A stretch of DNA of 64,000 nt, from NCBI RefSeq assembly GCF_014171595.1, contig NZ_CP050451.1, positions 1,302,001 through 1,366,000 of the forward strand, read 5' to 3'. Made by a program: the position numbers and the translations under genes. Source of the DNA: Massilia sp. Se16.2.3 (GTDB taxonomy: Bacteria > Pseudomonadota > Gammaproteobacteria > Burkholderiales > Burkholderiaceae_D). This document shows positions 1 to 11,034 of the stretch, in pieces. The first letter of the stretch is position 1, and the number at the start of each line of letters is the position of its first letter. The notes beneath the pieces are model-generated. The model was given only the letters and a program-made list of their open reading frames with translations. It searched no databases and had not been told where the DNA came from.

Positions 1-1077
1 CAGGAACTGGCGGAAGATCTCGCGGCGCGAGGCGCCCAGCGCGCGGCGGATGCCGACTTCGGCGGCGCGTACCGAGAATTTCGCCAGCAAGAGGCCGATC
101 GTGTTCACGAGGCACAGCAGCAGGAAGCCAAAGGCGAGCCAGGCCGACAGTTTCGTGTCCTTGCCGACCACTTCGCGCTCTTCCATCCATTCGGTGACGT
201 TGAACAGCCCGATCGGCGCGGCGCGCTTCATGCGGCCCAGTTTACGCTGCTCGGCCGCGTAACCGTCGAGGTAGTTCTTCAGCTCCGCGCGCTCGCTTGC
301 GGTGCGCGTCTCGAACCAGAACTGGAACCAGGTGCATTCCGAGCGCAGGCGGCCCTCGAAGCCCGGGTCCGAGCGCTCGGAACAGTTCATGCCGCCGTTG
401 TGGGTGGTTTCGTGGCGGATGGCGCTGGCGAGCGGAATGAAGAATTCCTCGGCGTCGCCGAACTGTTCGCCGCCGACCAGCTTGTAGTAGCGCGGCTGCG
501 GGTTCCACTTGTCGAGCACGCCGACGACCGTATAGGGAAAGCCCAGCAGGTTCAGGCGCTGGCCGACCGGATCGGCCGCGCCATACAGTTTTTCGGCGGT
601 TTCGCGGCTGAGCACGACGACGTCGGCGCCGCGCTCGTCGTCCTGGGCGCTCCAGGCCTGTCCATGCAGGAAGGGCACATCGAACATGGCGAAGAAGTCG
701 CGCGTGGGCGCCAGGCCCTGGGCCGTGAAGACCGGCAGCTCCTTGCGCGGCGGCTCGATCGGTCCGCCGACACCATACAGGCCGGTGCGCCGTACACCCT
801 GGCCGCTTTTCAGGAGGTTGACCACGTCCTTGTAGGTAACCTGGTTTTCCTGCAGTTTTTCGCCGGGGTTGTAGCCGTCGAGGGGCGCCACGTCGAAGAT
901 GGGCACGAACAGGCGGTCGCTCTTGTGCGGAATCGGGTCGCCCGACATCATGTGCAGGATCGTCAGCGTCGAGACGCTGGCGGCCACGCCGACGGCAAGC
1001 GTGAGCACCATCAGGGCGGTCAGCGCCGGGTTGCGGCGCAGGCTGCGCAGGCCGAGCTTGAAGTAGTAGCTGAACAT
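1..1077 (-). CDS. MacB/FtsX-type ABC transporter permease (partial, 3' end beyond window)
   Basis: This is the inner-membrane permease subunit of an ABC exporter; 359 residues are visible and the frame is still open at base 1. It starts MFSYYFKLGLRSLRRNPALT, followed by a transmembrane helix, and then a long extracytoplasmic region of the MacB_PCD kind. A second helix (about LSAWLAFGFLLLCLVNTIGLLL) leads into VGIRRALGASRREIFRQFL, the cytoplasmic coupling motif typical of FtsX/MacB permeases. It lies 10 bp downstream of the ATPase gene and is the third gene of a membrane fusion protein, ATPase, permease operon. In this family ATP hydrolysis drives a periplasmic mechanotransmission cycle for peptide, lipid or macrolide export; the substrate here cannot be told. 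The family is certain, the role is inferred. Confidence 0.9.
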   Translation of the reverse strand, partial: MFSYYFKLGLRSLRRNPALTALMVLTLAVGVAASVSTLTILHMMSGDPIPHKSDRLFVPIFDVAPLDGYNPGEKLQENQVTYKDVVNLLKSGQGVRRTGLYGVGGPIEPPRKELPVFTAQGLAPTRDFFAMFDVPFLHGQAWSAQDDERGADVVVLSRETAEKLYGAADPVGQRLNLLGFPYTVVGVLDKWNPQPRYYKLVGGEQFGDAEEFFIPLASAIRHETTHNGGMNCSERSDPGFEGRLRSECTWFQFWFETRTASERAELKNYLDGYAAEQRKLGRMKRAAPIGLFNVTEWMEEREVVGKDTKLSAWLAFGFLLLCLVNTIGLLLAKFSVRAAEVGIRRALGASRREIFRQFL

Positions 1078-1087
1078 GGTGCCTCCC

Positions 1088-1792
1088 TTACGCCACCGCG
1101 CCGGTGGCGAGCGACGGCCCCTTGCGCACCAGGTCCGACACCTGGCCGTCGATGATGTGCACGTTGCGGTGGGTGCGCACGGCCAGTTCCGGGTCGTGGG
1201 TCACCATCAGGATGGTGGTGCCGGCCGCGTTGATCTCTTCCAGCAGTTCCATCACGCCGCGCGCCATCTGCGTATCGAGGTTACCGGTCGGCTCGTCCGC
1301 CAGCAGCAGCTTGGGAGAGCCTGCCAGCGCACGGGCGATCGCCACGCGCTGCTGCTGGCCGCCGGAGAGCTCGGCCGGGAAGTGCTTCATGCGCGAGGCC
1401 AGGCCGACTTTCGCCAGCGCGTCTTCGATGCGTTCCTTGCGTTCGGCCGCGTTGAAGCCGCGGTAGCGCAGCGGCACGTCGACGTTGTCGAACAGGTTCA
1501 GGTCGGGAATCAGGTTGAACCCCTGGAAGATGAAGCCGAGCTTTTCGTTGCGGAGGCGACTACGCGCGTCGTCGTTCATGCCCTTCACGTTGACGCCATC
1601 GAGCACGTATTCCCCGCTGGTGAATTCCTCGAGCAGGCCGGCGATGTTCAGGAAACTGGTCTTGCCGGAGCCCGAGGGTCCGGTGACGGTCACGAATTCA
1701 CCCTGGTTGACCTGGATTTCGAAGCCGCGCAGCGCGTGGGTCTCGATCATGTGGGTGCGGTACACCTTGGAGAGCTTGGTCATGCGCAGCAT
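1088..1792 (-). CDS. ABC transporter ATP-binding protein, MacB/LolD family
   Basis: A 234-residue cytoplasmic ATPase subunit of the adjacent exporter. Every nucleotide-binding motif is intact: Walker A GPSGSGKT near residue 39, a Q-loop in FIFQGFNLIPDL, signature LSGGQQQRVAIARALA, Walker B LLLADEPTGNLD, and H-loop MVTHD. The wording of the signature and Walker B places it in the MacB/LolD/FtsE subfamily, which works with FtsX-type permeases. It sits between the membrane fusion protein gene (42 bp upstream) and the permease gene (10 bp downstream). The separate ATPase and permease differ from E. coli MacB, where the two are fused. Substrate unknown. Confidence 0.93.
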   Translation of the reverse strand: MLRMTKLSKVYRTHMIETHALRGFEIQVNQGEFVTVTGPSGSGKTSFLNIAGLLEEFTSGEYVLDGVNVKGMNDDARSRLRNEKLGFIFQGFNLIPDLNLFDNVDVPLRYRGFNAAERKERIEDALAKVGLASRMKHFPAELSGGQQQRVAIARALAGSPKLLLADEPTGNLDTQMARGVMELLEEINAAGTTILMVTHDPELAVRTHRNVHIIDGQVSDLVRKGPSLATGAVA

Positions 1793-1834
1793 GGGATGTC
1801 CTTTCAGGAGAGGTTCTTATTGACGATTGATGGC

Positions 1835-3099
1835 TTAGTTGATCGACACGCGGGCCGCGTTCTCGAAGGCGTCGGTGCCGGCGACGACGATCTTCTCGCC
1901 GGGCTTGAGGCCGTCGACGATTTCCACGGCCGAGATGCTGGTAGCGCCCAGCCGTACCGGTGTGCGTACGGCGACGCCGTCCCTGACGACATAGGCATAG
2001 CGTCCGCCTTCGCTTTCGACAAAGGGACCACGTGCCACCATCACGACGTTCGGTTTTTCCTCGATCAGCAGGCGTGCGGTGACGCGCTGGCTCTGGCGCA
2101 GGCCCTTCGGCTGGGCGCCATCGAAACGGACCCGCGCCAGCACCTGGTTTTTCACCACTTCCGGCGACAGGGCGACGAGCTTGCCGGTGGCGGTACCGGA
2201 AGGCAGGGCGATTTCGGCGGTCATGCCCAGGCCCATGTCGGACACATAGGTTTCCGGGACTTCGAGTTCGACTTCCAGGCGCGACAAATCGACCAGCGTC
2301 ATCAGAGGCGCGTTCGCGGCCACCACCATGCGGTTCTGGACGTTCAGGGTGCCGATGAAGCCGTCGACCGGGGCGCGCACGGTCAGCTCGTCCACGCGGC
2401 GCTGGGCATTCGCCATCGACAGGCGCGCGCGCTCCATCTCGTTGGTCTTGGTGCGAATCGCCAGGGCCACGTCGTCGCCTTCGAGGTTGGCCGCCTGGGC
2501 CGCGTGCTTCGCGCGGATGCCGGCCGAGTTCAGGGCGTCCTTGGCCTTCTGGTAGTCGATCTTGGCGATCACGCCCACCTGCGCCACGCTGTCGTAGCGT
2601 TCCAGCGTGCGCTGGGCCGACAGGCGCTCGATCTCGGCGACGTCGGCTTCGCGCTGGGCCAGCAGCTTCTGCTTGCGCGACAGGATCTGCTGGCGCGCCA
2701 CTTCCGCCTTCAACTGTTCGTAGGTCGACTGCTCGCGTTTCAGGGCGTCGGACAGGTCGGGCGACTCGAGGACGGCGAGGACGTCGCCCTTTTTCACCGT
2801 ATCGCCGGCGGCGACCTTCAGGTTGACGGTGGCGGGCGCGGTCGAGAACAGGGTCGGGCTGACGGCGGCGACCACGCGGCCGTTGACGGAGGCGTCGCGC
2901 ACCAGGTGCCGCGGCCGACTTCGGCGATGCGCAGGCGGCTGGCGCTGACGGCGTGTTCGCTGTCGCCCCAGCTTTTCAGCAGCAGGGCGGAGATGACGGC
3001 GAGGAGCACGACGCCACCGGCCAGCATCGCGCGGCGCTTGAATTTCTGGCCGGGTGGCGCGGCGACGACGGTGTCTTGATGGGAGGTATCGCGGATCAT
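1835..3099 (-). pseudogene. HlyD/MacA-type membrane fusion protein, frameshifted near 2905
   Basis: Periplasmic adaptor of the exporter encoded downstream. The N-terminal part (start 3099) reads MIRDTSHQDTVVAAPPGQKF, then one membrane anchor (AMLAGGVVLLAVISALLL), and ends in frame at EVGRGT near 2906. The rest, from LVRDASVNGRVVAAVSPTLF to the stop at 1835, is in another frame and holds the barrel-sandwich/lipoyl half-motifs, a coiled-coil hairpin (KAEVARQQILSRKQKLLAQRE) and the beta-barrel region. Adding one C to the ACCTGG run on the minus strand restores a single protein of about 420 residues. Sequencing error is therefore as likely as a true break. The assignment is firm and the break is visible. 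Confidence 0.85.
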
Positions 3100-3270
3100 G
3101 GTGGTTTCAATAACGACGTGGATGCTGTCGTTGTTGCACGATCCGTGCCAGGGGTTAAGTCCTTGATTTCATTGGGGCACACGAAGCGCGGACGGGTGTC
3201 CGGGTGTCCGGACGGGGAGGTGCGTACGTACGCGGACACGGGTGTGCCCACCGCCGTGTTCACGCGGTGT

Positions 3271-3483
3271 GGGGCTGTTGCCTGTGCCGTTATCGGTCCG
3301 CATCATCCGCGTGGGCACGGGGTGCCCACCCTACAGGAGACGCTGCATATCGCAGTTCCGTATGATCTCGCTGATATCAGTGACCGTAGGGGTCATTGAG
3401 GCCAGTGGCCTTGATGACAGGTTCACCGGGCACCCGTGCCCACGCGGATTGGAGAGACCACGAACGGCACAGGCAACAGCCCC
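3271..3483. repeat. Inverted pair of composite REP-like elements in the 3100-3515 intergenic region
   Basis: The 416-bp gap between the exporter and the transferase gene contains no convincing gene. It holds two copies of one composite repeat in opposite orientation. The forward copy (3271-3334) runs from GGGGCTGTTGCCTGTGC through CCGCGTGGGC to GCCCACCCTAC. The reverse copy (3425-3483) starts with a GGGCAC..GTGCCCACGCGG hairpin and ends with GCACAGGCAACAGCCCC. The same composite occurs at 20261-20562. The rest of the gap has short direct repeats (GGGTGTCCGG near 3194) but nothing I can assign. Confidence 0.75.
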
Positions 3484-3515
3484 ACGTCCGCCTGTGATCC
3501 CCAACGTCCGCCACC

Positions 3516-5303
3516 CTACCTGCGCGGCAGCGGCTTGCCCTTGTCGATCACCTCGCGGCAATCGCCGCGCATGCGCGCATTGTCGTAGTCGGCCCAGCCA
3601 TAGCTGTCGACATAGCGTTTATGCGCCGTCAGCCGGGCGCTGGCGATGCTGCGCGTGGGGTCTTCGCCGGGATAGCGGATGTCGCCCAGGTCGACCAGCG
3701 TGTGGAATACGTTCTCGGTCGACAGGCGCGCCGCCCGGTGGGCGCGCAGTTGCGCCACCTTGGCGGGAAAGCGCGCGCCATACGCATCCGAATACCAGGC
3801 AAAGGCCGGCACATGGAACTCGTACTGGCTGTTGTGGCCATGGAAAACCTGGCGGCAGCTGCCGTCGAACAGGGTCTGCCCGTGGTCGGCCACGTACATC
3901 AGGGCCGCTGCCTTGTCCGTCTCCTTCAGGCGCCCGACCAGCTGGGCCAGGAACCAGTCGGTGTACAGGACCGAATTGTCGTAGCTGTTGTTCAGTTGCG
4001 GCTCGATCGCGTCGTCGGTCAGCACCGGCTTGTCCACCCCCAGCAGCGACGGCTTCCACTGGTCGAAACGGGCCGGATAGCGGTGCGCGTAGTTCCAGTG
4101 GCTGCCGATGGTGTGCAGCACGATCAGCTTTTTCGGCGCCGGGTCGGCCAGGGCGCGGCTAAACGGGCCCAGCAGCACCTCGTCGAGGCTCGGCTTCGTG
4201 TGCAGGCTGCCCAGGTTGAAAAATTCGGTCGCGTCGGCTTCCCTGGCGAACACCGAGACCGGCGTATCGAACTTGCCGAACGAGGTCTGGTTCGACAGCC
4301 AGTACGTCTTGTAGCCGGCCTCCTTGAAGGCGCTGAGGAAGGATTTTTCGCTGAAGCCGTCTTTCAGGCTCTGCATCGCCGGTTTGCGCGAAATGATGAC
4401 CGGCACCGACAGGCGCGTTGCCGACACCGAGGTGATCAGGTCCTGCAGGGAGACCAGGTTCGTTTCCCGTGCCAGCAGCGGATTCGTCTCACGCGCATAG
4501 CCGTTCAGGCTCCAGCGATCGAAGCGGGCCGATTCGCCCAGCACCATCACGACGACCGCCGGCGCATTGCCTGGGTCGGCCTGGACGGCGTCGAAGCGGA
4601 AGGCGGCGCTGCGGCGGTCCAGCTCGGCGAGATAGACGCGTTCCTTGTAGAAGTCCTTGGCACGCGCCACCAGGCCGAAGGGCCAGGAGCGCGCGAAAGC
4701 CTCGGCCGGGAAGGGCAGCCGGGCCCAGTGCGGCAGGGGCGGCGCGGCACCGTGCACGGACGTGGCTGCGGCGGAAGCGGCACTGCCCGCCGGGTGCGCC
4801 CTGGCCGCGACCAGGTGCACGCCGGGTCGCGCCGTCCTGGCGGCGGCACGCTCGCCTGGCGCGACGCCGTAGCGCTTTCCATACGCGAACATGGCCACGG
4901 CCAGGACCAGCAGGCCCACCACCAGCCAGCGCGAGCGGTCGTTCCAGTCGAGGTCGCGCGTCGTCCAGGCTGCGCGCCAGCTGCTGCCCCACCAGGCCAG
5001 CACGCCGACGAAGACGGTCACCAGCAGCCAGGCGCGCCCACCGAGGAATTCCATCGCCTCCATCGGGCTGGTCTCGGCCAGGATGCCCAGGTGGTGGGTG
5101 GAGATGCCCTGGCCGTAATACAGGTACAGGTAGAGCTCGACCGGGAGCGCGAGGAAGGCCGGCAGCAGCAGCGGATGGAACCAGGCCGGACGCTTGAACA
5201 CGGCCCACAGTGCCATCCAGCCGATCACGGCGATGCCGGCCAGCTGTCCCGGGCGCTCCAAAGGCAGGCCGAGCGCCAGCGGCAGGAAAGCGACCGCCGA
5301 CAA
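3516..5303 (-). CDS. Phosphoethanolamine transferase-like sulfatase-fold membrane enzyme
   Basis: An inner-membrane enzyme of the EptA/CptA/OpgE group, which moves phosphoethanolamine from phosphatidylethanolamine onto lipid A or glycans at the periplasmic face. The N-terminal third has several hydrophobic helices. The catalytic domain begins at VVVMVLGESARFDRWSLNGY, with the TNP box just after, a metal-site region IVLHTIGSHWNYAHRYP, and VADHGQTLFDG toward the C-terminus. The usual nucleophile Thr (GET) is Ser here (GES), as in some OpgE-like members. The TTG start at 5303 is only the first in-frame option. Upstream the frame continues as LLRPRNLYLLLSYLALSAVA, and a natural ATG at 5404 lies in another frame, so an indel near 5340-5352 probably hides the first helix. 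Substrate uncertain. Confidence 0.8.
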   Translation of the reverse strand: MSAVAFLPLALGLPLERPGQLAGIAVIGWMALWAVFKRPAWFHPLLLPAFLALPVELYLYLYYGQGISTHHLGILAETSPMEAMEFLGGRAWLLVTVFVGVLAWWGSSWRAAWTTRDLDWNDRSRWLVVGLLVLAVAMFAYGKRYGVAPGERAAARTARPGVHLVAARAHPAGSAASAAATSVHGAAPPLPHWARLPFPAEAFARSWPFGLVARAKDFYKERVYLAELDRRSAAFRFDAVQADPGNAPAVVVMVLGESARFDRWSLNGYARETNPLLARETNLVSLQDLITSVSATRLSVPVIISRKPAMQSLKDGFSEKSFLSAFKEAGYKTYWLSNQTSFGKFDTPVSVFAREADATEFFNLGSLHTKPSLDEVLLGPFSRALADPAPKKLIVLHTIGSHWNYAHRYPARFDQWKPSLLGVDKPVLTDDAIEPQLNNSYDNSVLYTDWFLAQLVGRLKETDKAAALMYVADHGQTLFDGSCRQVFHGHNSQYEFHVPAFAWYSDAYGARFPAKVAQLRAHRAARLSTENVFHTLVDLGDIRYPGEDPTRSIASARLTAHKRYVDSYGWADYDNARMRGDCREVIDKGKPLPRR

Positions 5304-5574
5304 GGCCAGGTAGCTCAGCAGCAGGTAGAGGTTGCGGGGGCGCAGCAGGGGGCGCGCTGCGGCAGGGGCGGGCGCGACAGGGCACGGCGCGGCGGGTTGA
5401 GCATGGAGGCAGAATAGTGGGCGACAAGAGGGGCAGCCATTATCCGGCCTTTATCACCGGAAAAGCTATTCCCTAGCTGCAAGAATTCCAACTGCATGCC
5501 CGTCAATTGTGTCATGACTACCACAGGAGCCCGCCTTTTCCTCCCCTGTAGCCACTGCTGCGACAGCAAATCGG

Positions 5575-5603
5575 TTGACCGCGTTTTGCGAGGAGTCTAT
5601 ACT
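5575..5603 (+). promoter_or_regulatory. sigma70-type promoter of the str operon (rpsL)
   Basis: TTGACC at 5575-5580 and TATACT at 5598-5603 are separated by exactly 17 bp, close to consensus. They lie about 165 bp upstream of rpsL and point into the operon. This predicts a leader of roughly 155 nt, consistent with leader-based control of ribosomal protein synthesis. Confidence 0.75.
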
Positions 5604-5713
5604 CGCGAGTTCTCGATTTATTCTGCGGGTCGTATACGCATTCACAGCCGCTCCTTCGGTGAGTGGCTTTCGGCGCCTCGGCTGTCAGACCGATACGGGA
5701 CTAGGTTTCAGTC

Positions 5714-5733
5714 CCCGGGCAAGCTTGCCCGGG
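5714..5733 (+). promoter_or_regulatory. Perfect 20-bp palindrome in the rpsL leader
   Basis: The sequence is CCCGGGCAAG followed by its exact reverse complement CTTGCCCGGG, 34 bp before the rpsL ATG. In RNA it would form a stable hairpin with the ribosome binding site just downstream. It could be an attenuator, a processing site or a leader structure. There is no U-tract after it, so simple termination is unlikely. Confidence 0.5.
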
Positions 5734-5767
5734 TTATCAACTGTAGTACTTTGTTGGATTAGGAACG

Positions 5768-6154
5768 ATGCCAACCATCAATCAACTGATTCGCAAGCCG
5801 CGCGTTGCCGCGGTTGTGAAGAGCAAGTCGCCGGCACTTGAAAACTGCCCGCAAAAGCGCGGTGTGTGCACCCGTGTGTACACCACCACGCCGAAGAAGC
5901 CAAACTCGGCACTGCGTAAAGTCGCCAAAGTGCGTCTGACCAACGGTTTCGAAGTCATTTCGTACATCGGCGGTGAAGGCCACAACCTGCAGGAACACTC
6001 GGTCGTGCTGCTGCGCGGCGGTCGTGTGAAAGACTTGCCAGGTGTGCGTTACCACATGGTCCGCGGCGCACTGGATACCCAGGGCGTGAAAGACCGTAAG
6101 CAAGCTCGCTCGAAGTACGGTGCGAAGCGCGCCAAGGCCGGCGCCAAGAAGTAA
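5768..6154 (+). CDS. rpsL: 30S ribosomal protein S12
   Basis: 128 residues, normal for betaproteobacterial S12, starting [13 protein letters not shown]12 sits at the decoding centre and affects translational accuracy. The conserved loops are intact: [19 protein letters not shown], with the streptomycin-site Lys in PKKPNS, and [12 protein letters not shown]. The basic tail ends [11 protein letters not shown]. First gene of the str operon, preceded by AGGAACG. No resistance-type change is seen at the two lysine hot spots. Confidence 0.98.
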   Translation: MPTINQLIRKPRVAAVVKSKSPALENCPQKRGVCTRVYTTTPKKPNSALRKVAKVRLTNGFEVISYIGGEGHNLQEHSVVLLRGGRVKDLPGVRYHMVRGALDTQGVKDRKQARSKYGAKRAKAGAKK

Positions 6155-6290
6155 TCATCTGCGGTCTCGGTCATATCGAGGTCACATATAAACGTTAAGT
6201 TGAGCCGGCCGGAAGGCCGAGTAAGTGAGTGGTCATGAGGGCCCCTCGCGAGTGCGGAACAAGCACTCAACTGAAGATAAAGGAATTGAA

Positions 6291-6761
6291 ATGCCACGTC
6301 GTCGTGAAGTACCCAAGCGCGAGATCCTGCCAGATCCAAAATTCGGCAACACGGATGTCGCCAAGTTCGTCAACGTTCTGATGCTGTCCGGCAAGAAGTC
6401 GGTCGCTGAAAACATCATCTACGGTGCGTTTGAACATATCCAGCAAAAATCGGGCAAGGACCCGCTGGAAGTGTTCGCGGCCGCGATCAACAACTGCAAG
6501 CCGATGGTCGAGGTGAAATCCCGCCGTGTCGGCGGCGCCAACTACCAGGTGCCAGTGGAAGTTCGTCCGGTCCGTCGTATGGCGCTGTCCATGCGTTGGT
6601 TGCGCGAAGCCGCAAACAAGCGCAGCGAAAAATCCATGCCACAACGCCTCGGCGGTGAACTGATGGAAGCGGCTGAAATGCGCGGTGGCGCGATGAAGCG
6701 TCGTGACGAAGTCCACCGTATGGCTGAAGCGAACAAGGCGTTCTCGCACTTCCGCTTCTAA
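6291..6761 (+). CDS. rpsG: 30S ribosomal protein S7
   Basis: 156 residues, [20 protein letters not shown] onward, the usual S7 length. S7 nucleates assembly of the 30S head by binding the 3' domain of 16S rRNA. The ATG at 6291 follows AAGGAATTGAA; earlier in-frame starts lie in the intercistronic spacer and add a non-homologous tail. In E. coli S7 represses the str operon by binding the rpsL-rpsG spacer. The 136-bp spacer here could serve the same purpose, but the site cannot be proved by reading. Confidence 0.98.
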   Translation: MPRRREVPKREILPDPKFGNTDVAKFVNVLMLSGKKSVAENIIYGAFEHIQQKSGKDPLEVFAAAINNCKPMVEVKSRRVGGANYQVPVEVRPVRRMALSMRWLREAANKRSEKSMPQRLGGELMEAAEMRGGAMKRRDEVHRMAEANKAFSHFRF

Positions 6762-6788
6762 GCATTACGGGATAGTAGGGGTTTATTC

Positions 6789-6835
6789 CTGCAGGGTTCA
6801 CCTCATCGGGTGTCCCAGTCGGGCGAACCCTGCAG
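6789..6835 (+). terminator. Stem-loop between rpsG and fusA
   Basis: An 11-bp inverted repeat CTGCAGGGTTC (6789-6799) / GAACCCTGCAG (6825-6835) with a loop of about 25 nt, in the 152-bp spacer. There is no U-tract, so it is more likely an intercistronic attenuation or RNA-processing structure than a full terminator. Confidence 0.4.
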
Positions 6836-6913
6836 CATCAGTTGTTCAGGCCGGGCACATTTTGACTCCAAGATGCCGCCCGGTTTTGTCCATTCAAAGA
6901 TTTAGGAAAAATT

Positions 6914-9019
<2,106 letters not shown>

Positions 9020-9098
9020 TAGAAATACGTGCCGCGGCGGGTGTCTGCCGCGGCTACAATAACAACACAGTAAATCGTTCTTTTAAAGGAAGATCAAA

Positions 9099-10289
9099 AT
9101 GGCAAAAGGTAAATTCGAACGGACCAAGCCGCACGTCAACGTCGGCACCATCGGTCACGTTGACCACGGCAAAACCACCCTGACGGCTGCAATCGCAACC
9201 GTTCTGTCGAAGAAGTTCGGCGGCGAAGCTAAAGCATACGACCAGATCGATGCGGCTCCGGAAGAGAAGGCACGTGGTATTACCATCAACACCGCGCACG
9301 TCGAATACGAAACCGCGAATCGTCACTACGCGCACGTCGACTGCCCAGGCCACGCCGACTACATCAAGAACATGATTACCGGTGCTGCCCAGATGGACGG
9401 CGCGATCCTGGTGTGCTCGGCCGCTGACGGCCCGATGCCACAGACCCGCGAGCACATCCTGCTGGCGCGTCAGGTTGGCGTTCCTTACATCATCGTGTTC
9501 CTGAACAAGTGCGACCTGGTCGACGACGCGGAACTGCTGGAACTGGTCGAAATGGAAGTGCGTGAGCTCCTCTCGAAGTACGAGTTCCCAGGCGACGACC
9601 TGCCAATCATCAAGGGTTCGGCACGTATGGCGCTGGAAGGCCAGCCAGGCGAACTGGGCGAAGATTGCATCGTCAAGCTCGCTGAAGCCCTGGACACCTA
9701 CATCCCGACGCCAGAGCGCGCTGTTGACGGCGCCTTCCTGATGCCAGTCGAAGACGTGTTCTCGATCTCGGGTCGCGGCACCGTCGTCACCGGTCGTGTC
9801 GAGCGCGGCATCATCAAGGTCGGCGAAGAAATCGAAATCGTCGGCATCATCGATACCGTCAAGACCACCTGCACCGGCGTGGAAATGTTCCGCAAGCTGC
9901 TGGATCAAGGTCAAGCTGGCGACAACGTCGGCCTGCTGCTGCGCGGTACCAAGCGTGAAGACGTCCAGCGTGGTCAGGTTCTGGCAAAGCCAGGCTCGAT
10001 CAAGCCGCACAACCACTTCACCGGCGAGATCTACGTTCTGTCGAAAGATGAAGGCGGCCGCCACACCCCGTTCTTCAACAACTACCGTCCGCAGTTCTAC
10101 TTCCGTACCACCGACGTGACCGGCTCGATCGAGCTGCCAGCGGACAAGGAAATGGTTATGCCAGGCGACAACGTGTCGATCACCGTCAAGCTGATCAACC
10201 CGATCGCGATGGAAGAAGGCCTGCGCTTCGCAATCCGTGAAGGCGGCCGTACCGTCGGCGCGGGTGTCGTTGCCAAGATCATCGCCTGA
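9099..10289 (+). CDS. tuf: Elongation factor Tu
   Basis: A 396-residue GTPase that delivers aminoacyl-tRNA to the ribosome. Motifs are [14 protein letters not shown] (P-loop), [12 protein letters not shown] (switch I), [12 protein letters not shown] (switch II) and NKCDLVDD (G4); the C-terminal beta-barrel ends [14 protein letters not shown]. Preceded by AAAGGAAGATCAAA. Betaproteobacteria usually carry a second tuf near the rpoBC locus, not in this window. A 7-bp GC hairpin at about 9031-9053 lies in the fusA-tuf spacer. Confidence 0.98.
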   Translation: MAKGKFERTKPHVNVGTIGHVDHGKTTLTAAIATVLSKKFGGEAKAYDQIDAAPEEKARGITINTAHVEYETANRHYAHVDCPGHADYIKNMITGAAQMDGAILVCSAADGPMPQTREHILLARQVGVPYIIVFLNKCDLVDDAELLELVEMEVRELLSKYEFPGDDLPIIKGSARMALEGQPGELGEDCIVKLAEALDTYIPTPERAVDGAFLMPVEDVFSISGRGTVVTGRVERGIIKVGEEIEIVGIIDTVKTTCTGVEMFRKLLDQGQAGDNVGLLLRGTKREDVQRGQVLAKPGSIKPHNHFTGEIYVLSKDEGGRHTPFFNNYRPQFYFRTTDVTGSIELPADKEMVMPGDNVSITVKLINPIAMEEGLRFAIREGGRTVGAGVVAKIIA

Positions 10290-10340
10290 TAGCGTTTGAT
10301 CGGCGCATCGGGCCGCCCGCAAGGGCGTCCTGATCGTACA

Positions 10341-10376
10341 ACAGAGGGGGCAGAATTTCGATTCTGCCCCCTCTGT
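10341..10376 (+). terminator. Strong hairpin with TTCG tetraloop after tuf
   Basis: A perfect 16-bp stem, ACAGAGGGGGCAGAAT / ATTCTGCCCCCTCTGT, closed by a TTCG tetraloop, 51 bp after the tuf stop. A clear U-tract is missing. A -10-like TATACT (10394-10399) follows just after it, suggesting the str transcript is ended or processed here and rpsJ is restarted. Confidence 0.6.
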
Positions 10377-10477
10377 TCAAGTAGGAACGGTGATATACTT
10401 CCGCTCCTTTGCAGTATGTAGCACCTGACAAATCATTGCCGGCCCCGAGCCGGTTCGCTCTTTTCTAAGGAAATCGC

Positions 10478-10795
10478 ATGTCCGCTCCAAACCAGAAAAT
10501 CCGCATCCGCCTGAAAGCGTTCGACTACAAGCTGATCGACCAGTCCGCACTGGAAATCGTCGACACCGCCAAGCGCACCGGCGCTGTGGTCAAGGGCCCG
10601 GTCCCACTGCCGACCCGCATCCAGCGTTTCGACATCCTGCGTTCCCCGCACGTCAACAAGACCTCGCGCGACCAGTTCGAAATCCGTACGCACCAGCGCC
10701 TGATGGACATCGTCGATCCTACCGACAAGACCGTTGACGCACTGATGAAGCTGGACCTGCCAGCTGGCGTCGACGTCGAAATCAAGCTGCAGTAA
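10478..10795 (+). CDS. rpsJ: 30S ribosomal protein S10
   Basis: 105 residues, starting [18 protein letters not shown] and ending [11 protein letters not shown]; conserved [20 protein letters not shown]10 is part of the 30S head and doubles as the NusE antitermination factor. Start ATG after CTAAGGAAATCGC. It is normally the first gene of the S10 operon with rplC directly behind. Here 10 kb of other genes follow before rplC, so rpsJ stands alone between two strong hairpins. Confidence 0.98.
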   Translation: MSAPNQKIRIRLKAFDYKLIDQSALEIVDTAKRTGAVVKGPVPLPTRIQRFDILRSPHVNKTSRDQFEIRTHQRLMDIVDPTDKTVDALMKLDLPAGVDVEIKLQ

Positions 10796-10837
10796 TACTT
10801 TCCACGGCCAGCGCGGAGCGATCCGCGAGGCCAGGAA

Positions 10838-10887
10838 CATCGGGGCCGGGAAGGGCCGCCATCTGGCGAAGCTTCCCGGCCCCGATG
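10838..10887 (+). terminator. 16-bp perfect hairpin after rpsJ
   Basis: CATCGGGGCCGGGAAG (10838-10853) pairs exactly with CTTCCCGGCCCCGATG (10872-10887), leaving an 18-nt loop that can itself fold. It lies 42 bp after the rpsJ stop. No U-run follows, but the stem is strong and sits where the S10 operon is interrupted, so it probably marks the 3' end of the rpsJ transcript. Confidence 0.55.
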
Positions 10888-11034
10888 CCGTTTACGTCGC
10901 CCGTTCGTGTTCGCTGTCGACGGCCAGTGCGGGCGCCAAAACCGGCCGCAACGGTGCCTGCATATTGCCAAAATGCTATACTCTCCTGGGCTGCACAGCG
11001 GCAACCTGCCGCGCGGCCCGTCAAGGAGACGTGC

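Noticed and set aside
9054..10322. A 422-codon open frame opposite tuf
   Set aside because: Antisense of a highly expressed gene with extreme codon bias; no homology signal.
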